Positions 32,946-44,580 of a DNA stretch of 64,000 bases are shown here, piece by piece. Position numbers and translations under genes: made by a program. Within the stretch, counting starts at the first letter, position 1, and every line of letters starts with the position of its first letter. The notes under the pieces were generated by a model. It searched no databases. It was given only the letters and a program-made list of their open reading frames with translations, and was not told the origin of the DNA. This DNA comes from Ceratotherium simum simum (lineage: Eukaryota > Chordata > Mammalia > Perissodactyla > Rhinocerotidae), in the NCBI RefSeq assembly GCF_000283155.1, contig NW_004454224.1:8834301-8898300 (forward strand). Reading direction: 5' to 3'.

Positions 32946-34456
32946 CATCTCTGGCGGCTGCTGCACCACACCTGCGGGTATCACTACTCCAGCCTCCACC
33001 CCCAGCGGTGATGAATAACGTCTCTTATTTCAATTAGCTTCTTCTTGATGACTAGTGAGGTTCTGCATCTTTTCACTTGTTTACCGGCCATTTGTTTTTC
33101 TCCTCTGGGAATTGCCTGTCCACGCTTTCTGCCCATTTTTCTTATTGATTTGTGGGCGCTCTTCGCATATTAAGAGAGGAGCAGAGAAGCAGCCTTCTCC
33201 TGGGGCAGACTCTCGGGGCCTCCTTCGAGGGTCCTCGGTCCCAGGAAAGGGAGGAGGAGTTGCATGGGTTTCTGGATGCTTCCAGTGAATCTCTACACAC
33301 ACACACACCCAGCTCCCAACAGGCCAACTCTGCTGGAAGATGAAGCACCTTCTGCAGGTGGGAGCCGCTGCCAGGTCTGCATCTCAGCTGGCTGATTTTT
33401 TACTCACACTGAGAAGTCTACACTGCCAGTGGCCGGCAGGGCGCCCCGATAGCACCAAGGGGGGCCGGCTGCTGTAGCTGGGTGTCTAGGAGGAAGGGAC
33501 GGCTTTCTCTATGCCAGGGCAGTTGGAGGGGGACCATCCGACAAAAGGGGCAGGTCCCGAAGCCTCAGGCTGAGCCTCCCACCAGAATTCCAGGGCCCCC
33601 CTGGCGCACCCCATCCCCGCCCTCCCATCCAGCTACAACAGTAGGGAAAGAGTTACCCAGGCCCGGGAGGACCCATCGGAGTCCCACCCTCTCGCTCTGC
33701 CGCCTGACCTTTTAGGGCCAGAAGCATCCCTGCCATTTATTTTCCCTCCAGCACTTTCTGTATTTTAGCAGACAAACCACGCAGGCCATAAAACTGATTT
33801 CCAAAGCCTGTAAAGGCAATAACATTTAAGGAGCCAGGAAAAATAAAGCCCCTCCTTTCCTGGAGGAACGGCTGCTGGGAGCCCTCGGGGGGGCCCTTTG
33901 TGCAGCTGGGGCGCGGCGCATGCTTCCCGCACCAGGTGGTAAACGGCTCGGCACGTGTCCTGAGGGGGTCACGGCAGCCGGGGAGGCTGCAAACTGCCTG
34001 CCTACCTCTTCCCGACTCCCCTGCCCACGGGTGCCGGCTCCCCAAGAACCAGGGAGGGCGCGCTGGCACCCCGTGCCCACCCCCCGCCCATCGTCCGCTA
34101 AGCTCCCAGCAGAAGAGCCAGATTGCAGATGGTAGGCCACTGTCCTGGTGCCAGCCAAGGTCACCCCACTGTGGCCAGCGCAGGAGAGGCTGCCCATGCT
34201 GAGGGCAGCCTGGTGGGCATCCTGGGCGGCCAAGCTCGCCGTCCTGCTCTGCACCACACTGAGGCGAGCCCTCCAGGAGGGCAAACAATGCGGCCACGGA
34301 GGCGGCCACCGTGACCTCTGGACGACAGAAGGGAGATGGGGTCCCCACGGGGCCTGGAAAGCTCAGCTCTCCCAGCACACCCCCATCCCAGGCCGACACC
34401 ACGCTCGCTGATCAGAAGCACACCTAGAACGACAAGTGTTACCACTGCCCACTCCC
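32946..34456. other. Intronic DNA, no gene recognised
   Basis: Contains a CACACACACACA run at 33295-33306 and an AT-richer, non-repetitive island at about 33720-33860 (TTTTAGCAGACAAACCACG, GGCAATAACATTTAAGG). No exon. Confidence 0.45.
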
Positions 34457-34502
34457 CCTCATTCATTCATTCACTCACTCACCCACTCATTCATTCACTC
34501 AT
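34457..34502. repeat. (ATTC/ACTC)n tetranucleotide repeat
   Basis: About eleven tandem ATTC and ACTC units starting CATTCATTCATTCACTCACT, abutting a reversed MIR. Confidence 0.85.
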
Positions 34503-34514
34503 GTGACACAGCGG

Positions 34515-34680
34515 AAAGTACCAGGATACACAGTGAGAAGATCTGGTTCGAGTTTCCTGACTTGTCTGGGGACAAGTCACTTAATAGCCCTGCATGGCTT
34601 CCCAACCTGAAAAGTGGGAATATTAAAAGCTACCCCCCAGGTCATTATTATTATGATTATTCTGGGCTCTGAGAGTTGCC
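34515..34680 (-). repeat. MIR SINE (reverse)
   Basis: 'CTGGTTCGAGTTTCCTGAC', 'GGGGACAAGTCACTTAATAG' and 'CCTGAAAAGTGGGAATATTA' are the reversed MIR landmarks. Confidence 0.75.
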
Positions 34681-36229
34681 GGACGAGAGTGGGACCACTG
34701 TGCTGCTATGGGGCAGGAGGCTGGGCCAGGTATGAGGGCAAAGCACAGAGGAGCAGGCCCTGCCAGCCAGAGGGGAGAGGGCCTGCCTGGAGGCAGGGGG
34801 ATGGACCAAATGACCCCAACAGTCCTTCCAGGCAACAAAAAATGCCACCTTCAGGGCAGATCCGTCGTGCAACCAATAAGATGCACAGACAAAGATGAGG
34901 GAGGGACCCCCTCCATACCCTGGGCCTGTGGGGGCCCCCCTTTCAGAAGTCACTCAGCCTCCTTCTCCTCCAGGATTAAAACACATCATGACATGGAATT
35001 AGCCACCAGCTCAGCCTGCGGCTTAAGCACAAAGGGGTGGCGAGAAGTGAGGATCTTCCTACCAAGGGCACCCCCTGCAAAGGGGCCCCCAGAGTCTCTG
35101 TGGGAACAGCAGGGGTGGGGAAGCAGGGTGCCAGCCCATGGGAGCACTGGGGTGGGCTCCAAGGGGCTCTAGAGGGGCCACGGGGCTGTGAGTCGGTATT
35201 TGCATGGGGAGCGCCCTGTGGCTCTGGAATTTATGCAGCTGCCTGTGTGATTCCGAAGGCGAGATGAATCTCCAGGCTGCTTTTCTCAGCAGGAACAAGT
35301 CTTTCCTTCAAATCGATGGTGACACATTTTTAAACTCCAATATTAAGGAGGGAAAGATTTTGCCAGCCCCCCGAGGGCAACTCTTATTAGTCACTGACTC
35401 ATCGGAGAGAAATCGCAGTGGCAGACCCAATGGGCCTGGGTAAGGCAAGAGGGACATGGGAACAGACAGTGACAAACAAGAGGGCAGAGAGGCCTCCCAA
35501 GTCGGGAGCAAAGCCATATGGAGGGAGGTGAACTTAGAGGGTAAGACTAGATGGGGCTCTGGAGCAAGGTATGAAGCATCTGTAGGGGAAATAAACTGTT
35601 GGTAAGGGTAATAGAGGGAGAGAATGGAGAAAAAAGGGAGAGAGTAGAAGGAAAGAGAAAGAGGCATTAGGCTGAAGTTTAAATTGATTTCCAAGTTTGG
35701 AGTTATAGAAACTAAAATCTTATTTCCCATTTTGCTATGGCTTCCAGGAAGCTCAAAGACACATTTCATATTCAGTTGCAATAGACTTGCTCAGCCTAGT
35801 TTTGAGGTGTCATCTGAGCAGGGCCAGGGGAGGCACCAGGAGCCAAGCCGCCCCAAGCAGCCACTGAGAGCATCAAATACAAGGGCAGGCATGAACCATG
35901 GTGCCTCATTAGATCAGGCAGCAGCATCAAGTGGCAGGTGGCAGGCTGAGCAGAGGGCCACAATCAGGAGCCAGGCAGGAGGCTGGCAGGTTGGAAAGCA
36001 CATGCTAGGGTGTCCAGACCCAAGGGGTCCCGGCGTGGCCAAGAGCACGGGGCACGTTCTTATTAGATGCCCAGGGTGGCGTCCTCCCCTGTCACTTGTG
36101 TCTCTTTATTCCCGTTTTAATGGTTCCCCGGTTTTATTGCACCTATTTTTCAGTGGAAATAGGTGGATTAAACATTTTTAAAAAATCAATTCCAGCTCAA
36201 ACGCCCACTTCCTCGGGGATAAGTCACCC
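34681..36229. other. Intronic DNA, no gene recognised
   Basis: A purine-rich AG tract occupies 35600-35670 (GGGAGAGAATGGAGAAAAAA and similar). The remainder is unique DNA without exons. Confidence 0.45.
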
Positions 36230-36415
36230 TTTATTGAGTTCCAACGACTTGTCAGGCGTTTGCACGCATCGTCTCCATCCTCCCAACCACCATCGGAGGG
36301 GACATCACTCTCCTGGGTTTACAGATGAGAAAACTGAGGGTCAGAGGGGAGGTGTGTCCTGGTTAAGGTCACAAGAGCTCGTCAGCGGCCACGGCAGCAC
36401 TGGAATCCAGTCCTG
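36230..36415 (+). repeat. MIR SINE
   Basis: 'TTATTGAGTTCCAACGACTT', 'TTTACAGATGAGAAAACTGA' and 'GCACTGGAATCCAGTCC' give a near-complete MIR. Confidence 0.8.
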
Positions 36416-37449
36416 TCCTGTCTGTGCCCTGACACCCCCATCCCCCACTCCCCGGGACACCCTGGTCCCCTTCCTCCGAACTGCAAGGCTTCAGCGGCAA
36501 CCCGCCCCGCCTTCCCTCGACCCTCAAGGGGGAAGTTCCCCACCGGCTGCCAGGCGCTGCCAGGCGGGATTCAGCTCCCTTGACAGTCAAAGCTGCAAAG
36601 CTCCCGTGGCGAATGTCAATTCTGGGCCACTTGCTGTGTGGATTTGAACGTGCCTGCTCCTCCTCGACATCCTCAGCAAGGTAGCTCTTGCTTTTCAATG
36701 GGACGTGGCGTCGGATGATGTGGAAGCCCTACGTGAAATACAGCCAGGCGGCAATGATACAACAGACGCGAGCCCCGCTGGCAGGGAAGGGCCGCCAGCG
36801 GCCTCTCTCCCCGGGGCTCCGCCGTGGCGAGGCTCCTATTTTCATGGCAATTACGACGTCGAGGAGTGGAGGAGGCGTTGATGGAGAGGAGCAGGGTGGG
36901 GACCACTGTACAAGGACCACCTGTTGCCCCTGGGACCGCGCTGCTGCTGATGGGGTTTCAATCAACCAAAGTGGGCGATGCCACTCTGGGTGTCTGGGTG
37001 GAGGAAGGCAGGCCGGGTCCACCACCCGCTCGGCCCCACCTGTGCTCGGGCCTCCCACACCCATGGTCAGAGCCAGCTCTGCATCCCCGGACTCACCCTC
37101 CCCCGGGTCTGCTGCCCGCCAGGCTCCCGGTTCCCGACACACCCAGGGGATATAAATAGCTGCGATCCCTCCCTGTCCCGTGTGTGGGGAGCAGGAGGCC
37201 CCCACTGCCGTGCCCCCCAGGCAGCCCGCCGCCACCCGAGGGTCCTCGGCCAGGATGTGTCGTTAGTCCCTGCACTTCTGTGTCCCTCCCCGGGGGCTAC
37301 CGTGCGGGCACCCTGGGGCCACCCCATCACGGATGGGCACCGGCCATGCGCTGAGCCCCTTGTCCGGGGATGGAGACCCGGGGTCTGTGACCTGCCCTGC
37401 CCTCCAGGGGCTCCCGTCTAGGGGGACGGTGAAGTGAGATGCTTCACTA
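36416..37449. other. Intronic DNA, no gene recognised
   Basis: CpG-containing, GC-rich unique sequence. 36700-36860 includes ATTTTCATGGCAATTACGAC, a possible small element. No exon. Confidence 0.45.
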
Positions 37450-37595
37450 ATAACAACAATGGTTATCGTCCACTGAGCCCCTACGGCGTGTAAGGCATTA
37501 CAGGCACTAACGCATTTTTTCCTCAATCCTCCCACGAGGCGCACATGTGGAAACTGAGGCCTGGAGAAGCAGTAGTGGAACCAGATTTTACCCCA
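37450..37595 (+). repeat. MIR-like SINE
   Basis: 'CACTGAGCCCCTACGGCGTG', 'GGCACTAACGCATTTTTTCC' and 'ATGTGGAAACTGAGGCCTGG' in order. Confidence 0.75.
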
Positions 37596-38404
37596 ATCTG
37601 TTCTGTGGGCAGCCATGGCCCTGGCCCCTGGAGGCCTCCGAGGCTGGCCCATGCTGCACCCCCGGGGGCCTCCAGCCCAGGCCTGGCCAACCCTCCCAGG
37701 ACAGCCGCTCCCTTTCAACAAGCGTTAATTGAGACTGTAGGGAAAGGGGGCCTGTGATGGTGCCGCTGCAGCCACGTGACACAGCTGAGGCAGCATCAGG
37801 ACAAATAATTTGCAAAATAAATAAACGAGCCCCCAAGGTGAGCTTCTGAAACACAGGAAGACCCTGAGCAGGGGAGGGGAAGGTGGGCTGGAGGCTGCAA
37901 GGGGCCTGCAGGGCGGCCTCGGCTCTGCCAGCTCTGCCTCGGCAGATGGTGGCCAAGCCCTGGGAGGGAACGCTTCAGTCACCCGGACCCCCGGGGAAGG
38001 GGACATCCCTGGCCTGCCCCACCTCCTGCCCCGCACAGGCTGTTCCTATGTAACACACACACCCTTTCCGACGGAAGGCAGCAGACACTGGCAGTCCTGC
38101 CAGAGTGGGGAGGGAAGGGGCCTAGCCCGCCTGCCCTGCACCCTCACGGTCAGGAAACCCCAAATACAACAGACTGGCGGTCAGGAGGGGGGCCCTCCCT
38201 CAGCCACCCCGGGCCTAGCGGGGGCTCAGTTCCCCACAGGGAGGACAGGACGAAGGTGCCCTCAGCCTGCCCAGCAGAATAAGGGACCATCTCCCGTCCC
38301 CAGCCCAGCCGAGCACTGGGTACACAGAAGGCTCCTTGCCACAGGTCTGAGCAGCCCTCCCAGAGAAGCAGCAAGAGCAGTGAGCGCAAGAGCCTGGCAT
38401 TTCT

Positions 38405-38596
38405 TTCTTTCTCTTTTTTTTTGCTGAGGAAGACTGGCTCTGAGCTATGCCCATCTTCCTCTATTTCGTATACGAGGCGCTGCCACAGCATGGTTTGATG
38501 AGTGGTGTGTTAGTCTGCGCCCGTTTTTGAACCTGCGAACCCCAGGCCACTGAAGCAGAGCACGTGAACTTAACCACTACCCCACAGGGCCAGCCC
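38405..38596 (-). mobile_element. ERE-type SINE (older, ERE3-like), reverse orientation
   Basis: A T-rich tail (38405-38422) leads to 'GCTGAGGAAGACTGGCTCTG', the 'GTATACGAGGCGCTGCCACA' body and a degenerate head ending 'CCACAGGGCCAGCCCC'. The 12-bp TSD CCTGGCATTTCT is perfect (38393-38404 and 38597-38608). It sits just 5' of a MIR. It is the only ERE between 7.7 and 54.6 kb. Confidence 0.88.
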
Positions 38597-38611
38597 CCTG
38601 GCATTTCTCGA

Positions 38612-38830
38612 GGGTTCATTCTATCCCAGACACTGTGCTGAGCATTCCCCACGAACCGTCTCCTTTCAAACTCACAACTACCCGAGGGGTGGGTCCTAGG
38701 GTGCCCTTATCCCCATTTTACAGACAAGAAAGCTGAGGCTCAGAGAGGTTAAGTGACTTACCCAAGGTCACACAGCGGGTACACAGTGGAGCCGGGACTG
38801 CAGCTCCCACTCGCCAAGTCCTGTGATGGA
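38612..38830 (+). repeat. MIR SINE
   Basis: 'CCCATTTTACAGACAAGAAA' with 'CTCAGAGAGGTTAAGTGAC' and 'CCAAGGTCACACAGCGGGT' is among the best-preserved MIR copies in the window. Confidence 0.9.
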
Positions 38831-39534
38831 GACTCTGGAGCAGGTGGGGCTGTCTGGGGAGCAGGAGGTGAGGAAAAGGGGCCGGCTCCTTTCACACTCC
38901 TTTAGGTCATGCTAGGTCCCCGGGGCCGCCCCAAGCTGGGACCAGGCCAGGCCTCACCGAGGAGGCCCAAGGTCAGGTCTGGAGTGTGTCCGAGCCCACC
39001 CCAGGGGTCTGGAGAGAGCAGATTCCACTCAACACCCCCACCACCAGCGATGTCTGCACAGCGCTGGGTGCTGAGAGGAAGGGAAGGGGACCCCACGTCC
39101 TGGGCAGGGTCTGTGGCTTCCACGTGCTTCGCCACGCCCCTTCACCTCCCAGGGACACAGGGTGTCCACCCGTTACACGGACGGGCAGGCCACAGGCCAC
39201 AGCCCCCAGAGGCCGGCTCGGCAGCCCTCTGCCAGCGCTGGCGGATCACTCTGGGAGAGCGGGCCAAGGGCTGCACATCCAGCCTTTTTCATGCTTGGCC
39301 AATTTAATGGTCCCCATTAATTTCAAAACACACACATTCCCACAAGTTCCGACCTCCTCGGCCCAGTGCTCGGCGTGGAGAGCATACTGGGGACACGGAC
39401 CGGCACACAGGTGTGGGTGCGGAGGCCGGCGCGCCCCAAGGACGGGCAGGAGCCAGACAGTGTGCTCAGGGCCGCTCAGCAGCGGCGGGGGGGCAGCGGA
39501 GCCCTGACGGGTGTTTTCTGACCGTGTGTCTGTC

Positions 39535-39770
39535 GTGATGGGGAGAAGAAGGCTGGGAGTCAGGCTACTTTCCCGCTGTGTGACTCTGAGCAGGTCACCG
39601 GCCCTTTCTGGGCTTCCTCTACAAGACTGTGCTTTGAGAGCAGGCACAGGGTCATTGAGACTTGTATCCCCACAGCCTCACATAGAGCCACGCACCTCAC
39701 AAGCACCCCACACGTGTCTCCCACTGTCCTCATCTGTAAAATGGATTAGCCACTCCAGCCCCGGCTTCTA
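39535..39770 (-). repeat. MIR-like SINE fragments (reverse)
   Basis: Two reversed pieces: 'TGTGTGACTCTGAGCAGGTC' and, 120 bases on, 'CCTCATCTGTAAAATGG'. The gap between them suggests an internal insertion or strong decay. An L2-like tag (TCATTCATTCAACAAACACT) follows at 39890. Confidence 0.6.
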
Positions 39771-40389
39771 TGACCAATCACGAGGGGCAGGGTGGGGTCT
39801 GGGCTGGGGCAGGAGGAGGGGGCCCAAAGGGGGTCACTGGTTCACCCGGGCCCTCCTGCTGTCTGACTAGCTCTCAAGGGCATCCGATCTCTCATTCATT
39901 CAACAAACACTTATCGAGACTCAGGACAAAGGGTCGCTGGGTCCAGGGTCCATGGCCCACCCTCACGTTCCTTGTGGAAAGAGGGGAAGGATCTGGCTAA
40001 AAAACAGGAGACTTGGCAGAAGAAAGACCTTGGAGTGGAAGGACCTTCCAGGGTCCTCGAGTCCCGCCCACCAGCCAAAGCTGGGCTCGCTGGACCAGGC
40101 CCTGCAAGCCCTCAAGGGAATCTCAATAATTCAGGAGGGATCCATCATTTATGAATTTATGTAACCGCTTCTCGACCTTGTGGAAATGAGCTGCCCTCCT
40201 CTAGCACTGGTGGAAATCAGGCCTTGGCGCTGCCTTGGGTGTTCTGGGCTTGCTAATGCAGGGAGGGGGCCACCTAGACCCCAGGCTCCCAGTTGGCCCC
40301 CTGATCCACTCTGCCCCTCACCCCCAGACTGGACCCAGAGAGAGCTTCTGAAAAAGCAAATCTGATCATGTCCCTCTTAAACCCCAAGT

Positions 40390-40500
40390 CCAAAAAGTGA
40401 GGGCTTGATTCCTGGCTCTGCCTTTTACCAGTGCTGTGGCCCCGTGCGTGCCTCAGTTTCCCCATCTGTAAATGGGGGAACTATTAGAGACTGCCTCAGA
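40390..40500 (-). repeat. MIR SINE fragment (reverse)
   Basis: 'GCCTCAGTTTCCCCATCTGT' plus AAATGGGG, preceded by 'CCTGGCTCTGCCTTTTACCA'. Confidence 0.8.
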
Positions 40501-40904
40501 AATGAGGCTGTGTGTGCAGTGTGGGGGGCAGCGCCTGGCCCCAGAGGGAACACTCAGTAACAAGCGGCCCCCAGGCCAGAAGCAGAGGCTTGTGGGGGTG
40601 CTGGGGCCAGGGGCTGGGACACAGGACCATCAAGTGGGCCACGCGAGCTGGAATCCACCACGCAGCCTCGTGGGGCCAACGCTCCCGGACCAGACGTTGG
40701 CCCCATCTTTTCTGCACTGACCACTGGCCGTGCCAAACGCTCGCCCCCTTCTCAGCTTCCCTGCAGTGGGGACAGATGACAACACACCCACTCTGGGGAC
40801 CCATAATTTTCAACCAGAAAAGGGAACAAAGAAGAGGTATCCTCACTCACCCTCAAAAGAGGGATTTCCTGGAGGCCCCGGAGTCTGGCGAACATCCCCT
40901 CCCA

Positions 40905-40995
40905 GCGCCACAACTGGTTAGCTGTGTGGCCTGGTGCAAGTTGCTTCACATCTCTGGGCCTGTTTCCCCACTGACACTGTAGGGCTGATATACTA
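40905..40995 (-). repeat. MIR-like SINE fragment (reverse)
   Basis: 'GCAAGTTGCTTCACATCTCT' then 'GGGCCTGTTTCCCCACTG'. Confidence 0.65.
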
Positions 40996-41079
40996 ACACC
41001 AGGAGGCCAGGAGAGGTGGCATTGGGAGTGAATCCAGCCTAGACCTGGAGGGAGACCCTTAGCTCAGGACCGGCCACGG

Positions 41080-41400
41080 CTCATTCCAAGCCCCTCAGAG
41101 CTTCCCTGAGTCCCACCTGCCTCATCCCTCCTTGCCAGCGCTCTCCCTCTCTGCCCCTGGAACGCTCTTGTCCAACTTCTGACTCAGCTCCCCACTTCTC
41201 AGCTCCAGCGCCGCCTCCTCCAGGCAGCCTTCCGGATTTCCTCCCACACCTGTGGGCAGGACTCCCACCCCTCATACACTTGGCTGTCACATGTCTCAGC
41301 CCACATTTGGGATTGGAGATTGTGTCTTTTGCAGCCCAGGGCTACCCCAATGTCTGGTGCACAACAGGCCCGCCGAGTACCTCTCTTGAATGAACAAAGG
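41080..41400 (-). repeat. L2-like LINE fragment (reverse)
   Basis: 'CTCTGCCCCTGGAACGCTCT', 'CTCCTCCAGGCAGCCTTCC', 'GGAGATTGTGTCTTTTGC' and 'AATGTCTGGTGCACAACAGG' follow the reverse L2 order. Confidence 0.75.
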
Positions 41401-41550
41401 CCACGCACCGAGTTCGAATTCCGACTCGGTCAACTGCAGAGCTGGGGCACGTCATCACCTCTTCCTCTGAGCCTTGGTTTGACCACGGAAAACGGGGATC
41501 AGAGTCAAGTCCTGCCTGCCTCGAGGGGATGCCAAGTAGTCAGCACCGAG
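41401..41550 (-). repeat. MIR-like SINE fragment (reverse)
   Basis: 'CACCGAGTTCGAATTCCGAC' and 'CCTCTGAGCCTTGGTTTGAC' mark a reversed MIR head to tail with the L2 piece. Confidence 0.6.
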
Positions 41551-41689
41551 GAACCGGCTGGTCTCGCCCGTGCTCCCCGGTGGCCAGGGCCCAGGGGGGA
41601 CCTCCGCTGCTCACAGGTGCCCTTCCACCCGTGCCGCACCCCCTGCCCGCCTCGGAGGGGCCGCTGCTGTCGGTGGCCGGCAGGCTTCA

Positions 41690-42240
41690 GCAAACACATT
41701 TAAATCGGAAGTGACAGATAAAGCGATTTACGGCGACAGTTTAGCGTCAGATCACTTCCCACAAGGCAGCCGGCATCCCTCGGCCCCCCTGCCTGCGAGT
41801 CCATCAAGGCGGTCTCTAAATCACTGACTCCAGCGGTGGCCCACGGGCAGCAAGGGGGCCGGGCCCCTGGGGCCCTCCAGGCAGCAGAAGGGGTGAGGCA
41901 AGGACTTGGGGGGGAGGGCCCCAAGCGGCTGGCAGATTTTCACAAATCAAAGCCCGAGACTTAAGGAAACAGAGCGCCACTTCGTGCCTTCCTTTAAATA
42001 AATAAGCGGCTCAAAAAACTCCCAGCGAGGCCGCTTGTCGCCGTGAAACACAGCTTCCCGCCCGCTCTGTGCGGCCCGCGTGCCCGGGCCCCTCAAAGGC
42101 CCCCCGACCCGCCTCGCCTCCCGCCACCTCTCGCAGAATTAATTGGTCCCTGCGGCGTCGCGTGGCACTTTGTTCAGTACCCACTTCCAGGGCTTTGTCA
42201 CATTATATTCTACTTAGTGGCTCTCGCTCTGGGCTTCCCA
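41690..42240. promoter_or_regulatory. Two adjacent AT-rich islands, candidate conserved elements
   Basis: Block one (41695-41760) has ACATTTAAATCGGAAGTGAC and AAGCGATTTACGGCGACAG. Block two (41935-42215) has CTTTAAATAAATAAGCGGC, AGAATTAATTGGTCCC and TCACATTATATTCTAC. Many isolated CpGs persist among AT-rich cores. The only repeat in the area is the MIR that follows. Regulatory role inferred from composition. Confidence 0.35.
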
Positions 42241-42244
42241 GTAA

Positions 42245-42400
42245 CAATTTACTGGGGGCCTCGCTCTGGGCCAGGCCCGGGCCTGAACGCAGATCATCCT
42301 TACCCACCTGGTGTGGGGAGGATGATGATCCATTTCTCAGATGAGGCAACAGAGGCCCGGAGACGGCAGCCCTGCCAGCAGGAAGGCTGGGATCGACTGG
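42245..42400 (+). repeat. MIR SINE
   Basis: 'TTTACTGGGGGCCTCGCTCT' and 'CCATTTCTCAGATGAGGCAA' identify the forward MIR. Confidence 0.75.
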
Positions 42401-43124
42401 CTCCCAGCTTCCGTGCCCACGGTGCCCACTTGCTGGCCTGGGACGGCTGTGAAGTGGAAGATTCCTTCCGTCTTCGCACAAAGCGTCACATTCATCCCTG
42501 CGCTGTCCGGTTATGTCCTGAAGGCCAAAGCCAGTGGCCGGACCCCGGGGCTGGCCGAGAATGGGGGTCTTTGTGCTGGGACATTTCCTGCCTGGGACTC
42601 TGCCGTCTGTCAGGAATGAGGGGCCCACAGGCGCAGGCCTGGTGAGCTGGGAACCTCAAGGGCATGGAAGTGACCCAGTCAAGGTCACCCCGGGGCACAG
42701 AGAAGATGTAAACACTCTGGAAGCTGGAGCACCCCCGGTGGAAACCCCCAGACCCTAGCTTTCTCTGGGGGAGACACCAGGCACAGCGCCCCCCAGACCC
42801 AGCTGGGGGGTCGCAGGCCAAGCTGGAGAGGCAGGCAGTGCCCCCGAGAATCTTCTGCGCCGGAATGGGGCCTACAGGGGCTCCCTGGCTTATGGGGCCA
42901 GCGTGGCAGCCCAATTTAATTAGGATGGATGTGGCGTGCCCCCGTGGGCAGGAGCCGTGGCCAGCACAGATAGCGGGAGCCGGGAAGGTCGGGGCGCTGC
43001 CCGAGCAAGCAGCCTCACCCGGCAGGGCTAAGGGGGGCCCAGGGAGGCCTATGCTGCGTCTGGGGACGGGGTGGGAGGTTTGGTCCTGTCCCCTGTGACC
43101 TCAAGCGCCACCACCCACCGGCCA
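42401..43124. other. Intronic DNA, no gene recognised
   Basis: Unique GC-rich DNA; nothing identifiable. Confidence 0.5.
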
Positions 43125-43215
43125 GGCAGCCCCCTCCATATACCATATAACACACATCATATGACACACACACACATCCACCATCATACACACACACCAC
43201 ACACACACCAATCAC
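43125..43215. repeat. (CA)n-rich imperfect microsatellite
   Basis: CACACACACA tracts interrupted by TCAT and CCAT units (43151-43210). Likely length-polymorphic. Confidence 0.9.
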
Positions 43216-43689
43216 ATCTCAAATACCAACAAAGTGGGGTAAAAAATAGTCCTGGACTTCAAATGCCAGGAGACCAGCTGGGAAACAGTCTGATTTTCCA
43301 AAGTCCGGGGGGAGGCGGTGGGCGGAGTCCCTCTGTGGGGAGGAAGGAGCCAGGTGGGCAGGCAGGGAGGGCACCTGGCCCCCGCCCTCTCCAAGGATCC
43401 CCAGGGTCCTCCCCAGGGGCCGGAAGGATGCCTGCGGCAGGGCCCAAGACTAAGGTTCTTCGGGATGGAGGGGGTTCTGGGGGCCCCGACCCCCCTTCCT
43501 CTCACAGGCCCTTCCAGCTCCCCTGCACGCCCCCTGCCACGGTCCCTGCAGCTGGAGTCAGGCTGAGGCAGCACTGACACCTTCCCCGCCCCTCCCCATC
43601 TGGCCACAGGGACAAAAGGAGACCCCCCCCAAATCCAGAAGCTCTCAGCCAGGCCTACCCACCGACCCCCGCGGGGCCAACACTGCCCC

Positions 43690-43980
43690 TGGCTTCAAAA
43701 ATAAAAATTTAAAAATTCCCACCAGGAGATAATTGCGGCCCCTTTTCCCCATTGTGGCGGCCGCGGTGGCGAGAAGCAATTATTCACGGCTAATGATTAT
43801 AATCAAGTCAAATAGAATTTAATGGACACGTATTCTCTTCCTGCTTGAAATTTTACATATGAATTAAGCGCATATGGGTTTCACGAGGCGCGGACCAGAT
43901 TTATGCAGCCCCAAAAAGGCCCGCGTTGCCGCGACTTTTATTCGGCTGATAAACAGGCTGATTTATGGGCTCCACTGGGC
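43690..43980. promoter_or_regulatory. Homeodomain/FOX-site-rich island, candidate enhancer
   Basis: GATTATAATC (43795-43804) is a perfect palindrome of two TAATC-type half-sites. Around it lie CAATTATTCACGGCTAATG, CATATG twice (43856 and 43871), CTGATAAACAGGC (FOX-like ATAAACA) and GATTTATGGGC. A NotI-like GCGGCCGC at 43758-43765 shows that CpGs are retained. It is bounded on the right by a CTCF-like motif. Confidence 0.42.
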
Positions 43981-43997
43981 GGGAACCGAGAGCTCTG

Positions 43998-44013
43998 CTG
44001 CCCCCTGGTGGGC
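43998..44013 (-). promoter_or_regulatory. CTCF-like motif (minus orientation)
   Basis: CTGCCCCCTGGTGGGC matches the reverse complement of the CTCF core. It has the same orientation as the motif at 5521 and lies 15-35 bases beyond the AT-rich island. Confidence 0.5.
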
Positions 44014-44439
44014 GGCAGGCCCCGTGGCGCCAGGGCAGTGGGGACTCCCGGGGATGAGGCCAGAGGACCCTCGGGTGTCAGCCCGTGCCAAGATCACCCA
44101 GGACTCCCCAGGTCAGACCAGTGCCAAGGCCACCAGACACTGGGGCCGGGCAAACACCTGCAAAGAGGGCCCAGAGGGGACGCAGGCTCCGTGTGGGAGC
44201 CGGTGTCCAGGACTGCCTCAGGCACTCCCTGGGTTCCAGGTGGATTCTGGGTCCTTTCTGATGTGAGACTCTTTCTAGAAAAAAAGGAGATCCCAGGAAA
44301 ACACGCCAAGAGGTGTTAGGTAAACTGAGGCAAGCAGGGGGAGGCGAAAGCTGGTCATCTGTGGGAGGTGCCCAGCATCCCGTGGCATTCTGGGACAAGG
44401 TTGACGCCCCGAGTGACGACGGTGGCATCGATTCCAGCA

Positions 44440-44580
44440 CCGACAACCATGGCAGGTGCTGAGCACTCAGTTCTGCCAGGTGCTGCATGAGCGTCACGGT
44501 TCTCGAGCATCGCGACAACCTGGTGGGTGGGTTTTCTACCATCTCTACTGTGTGAGGAGGAAATAGAAACCCAGGCAGGT
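44440..44580 (+). repeat. MIR-like SINE fragment
   Basis: 'GTGCTGAGCACTCAGTTCTG' with 'TGTGAGGAGGAAATAGAAAC' at the expected spacing. Confidence 0.5.
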
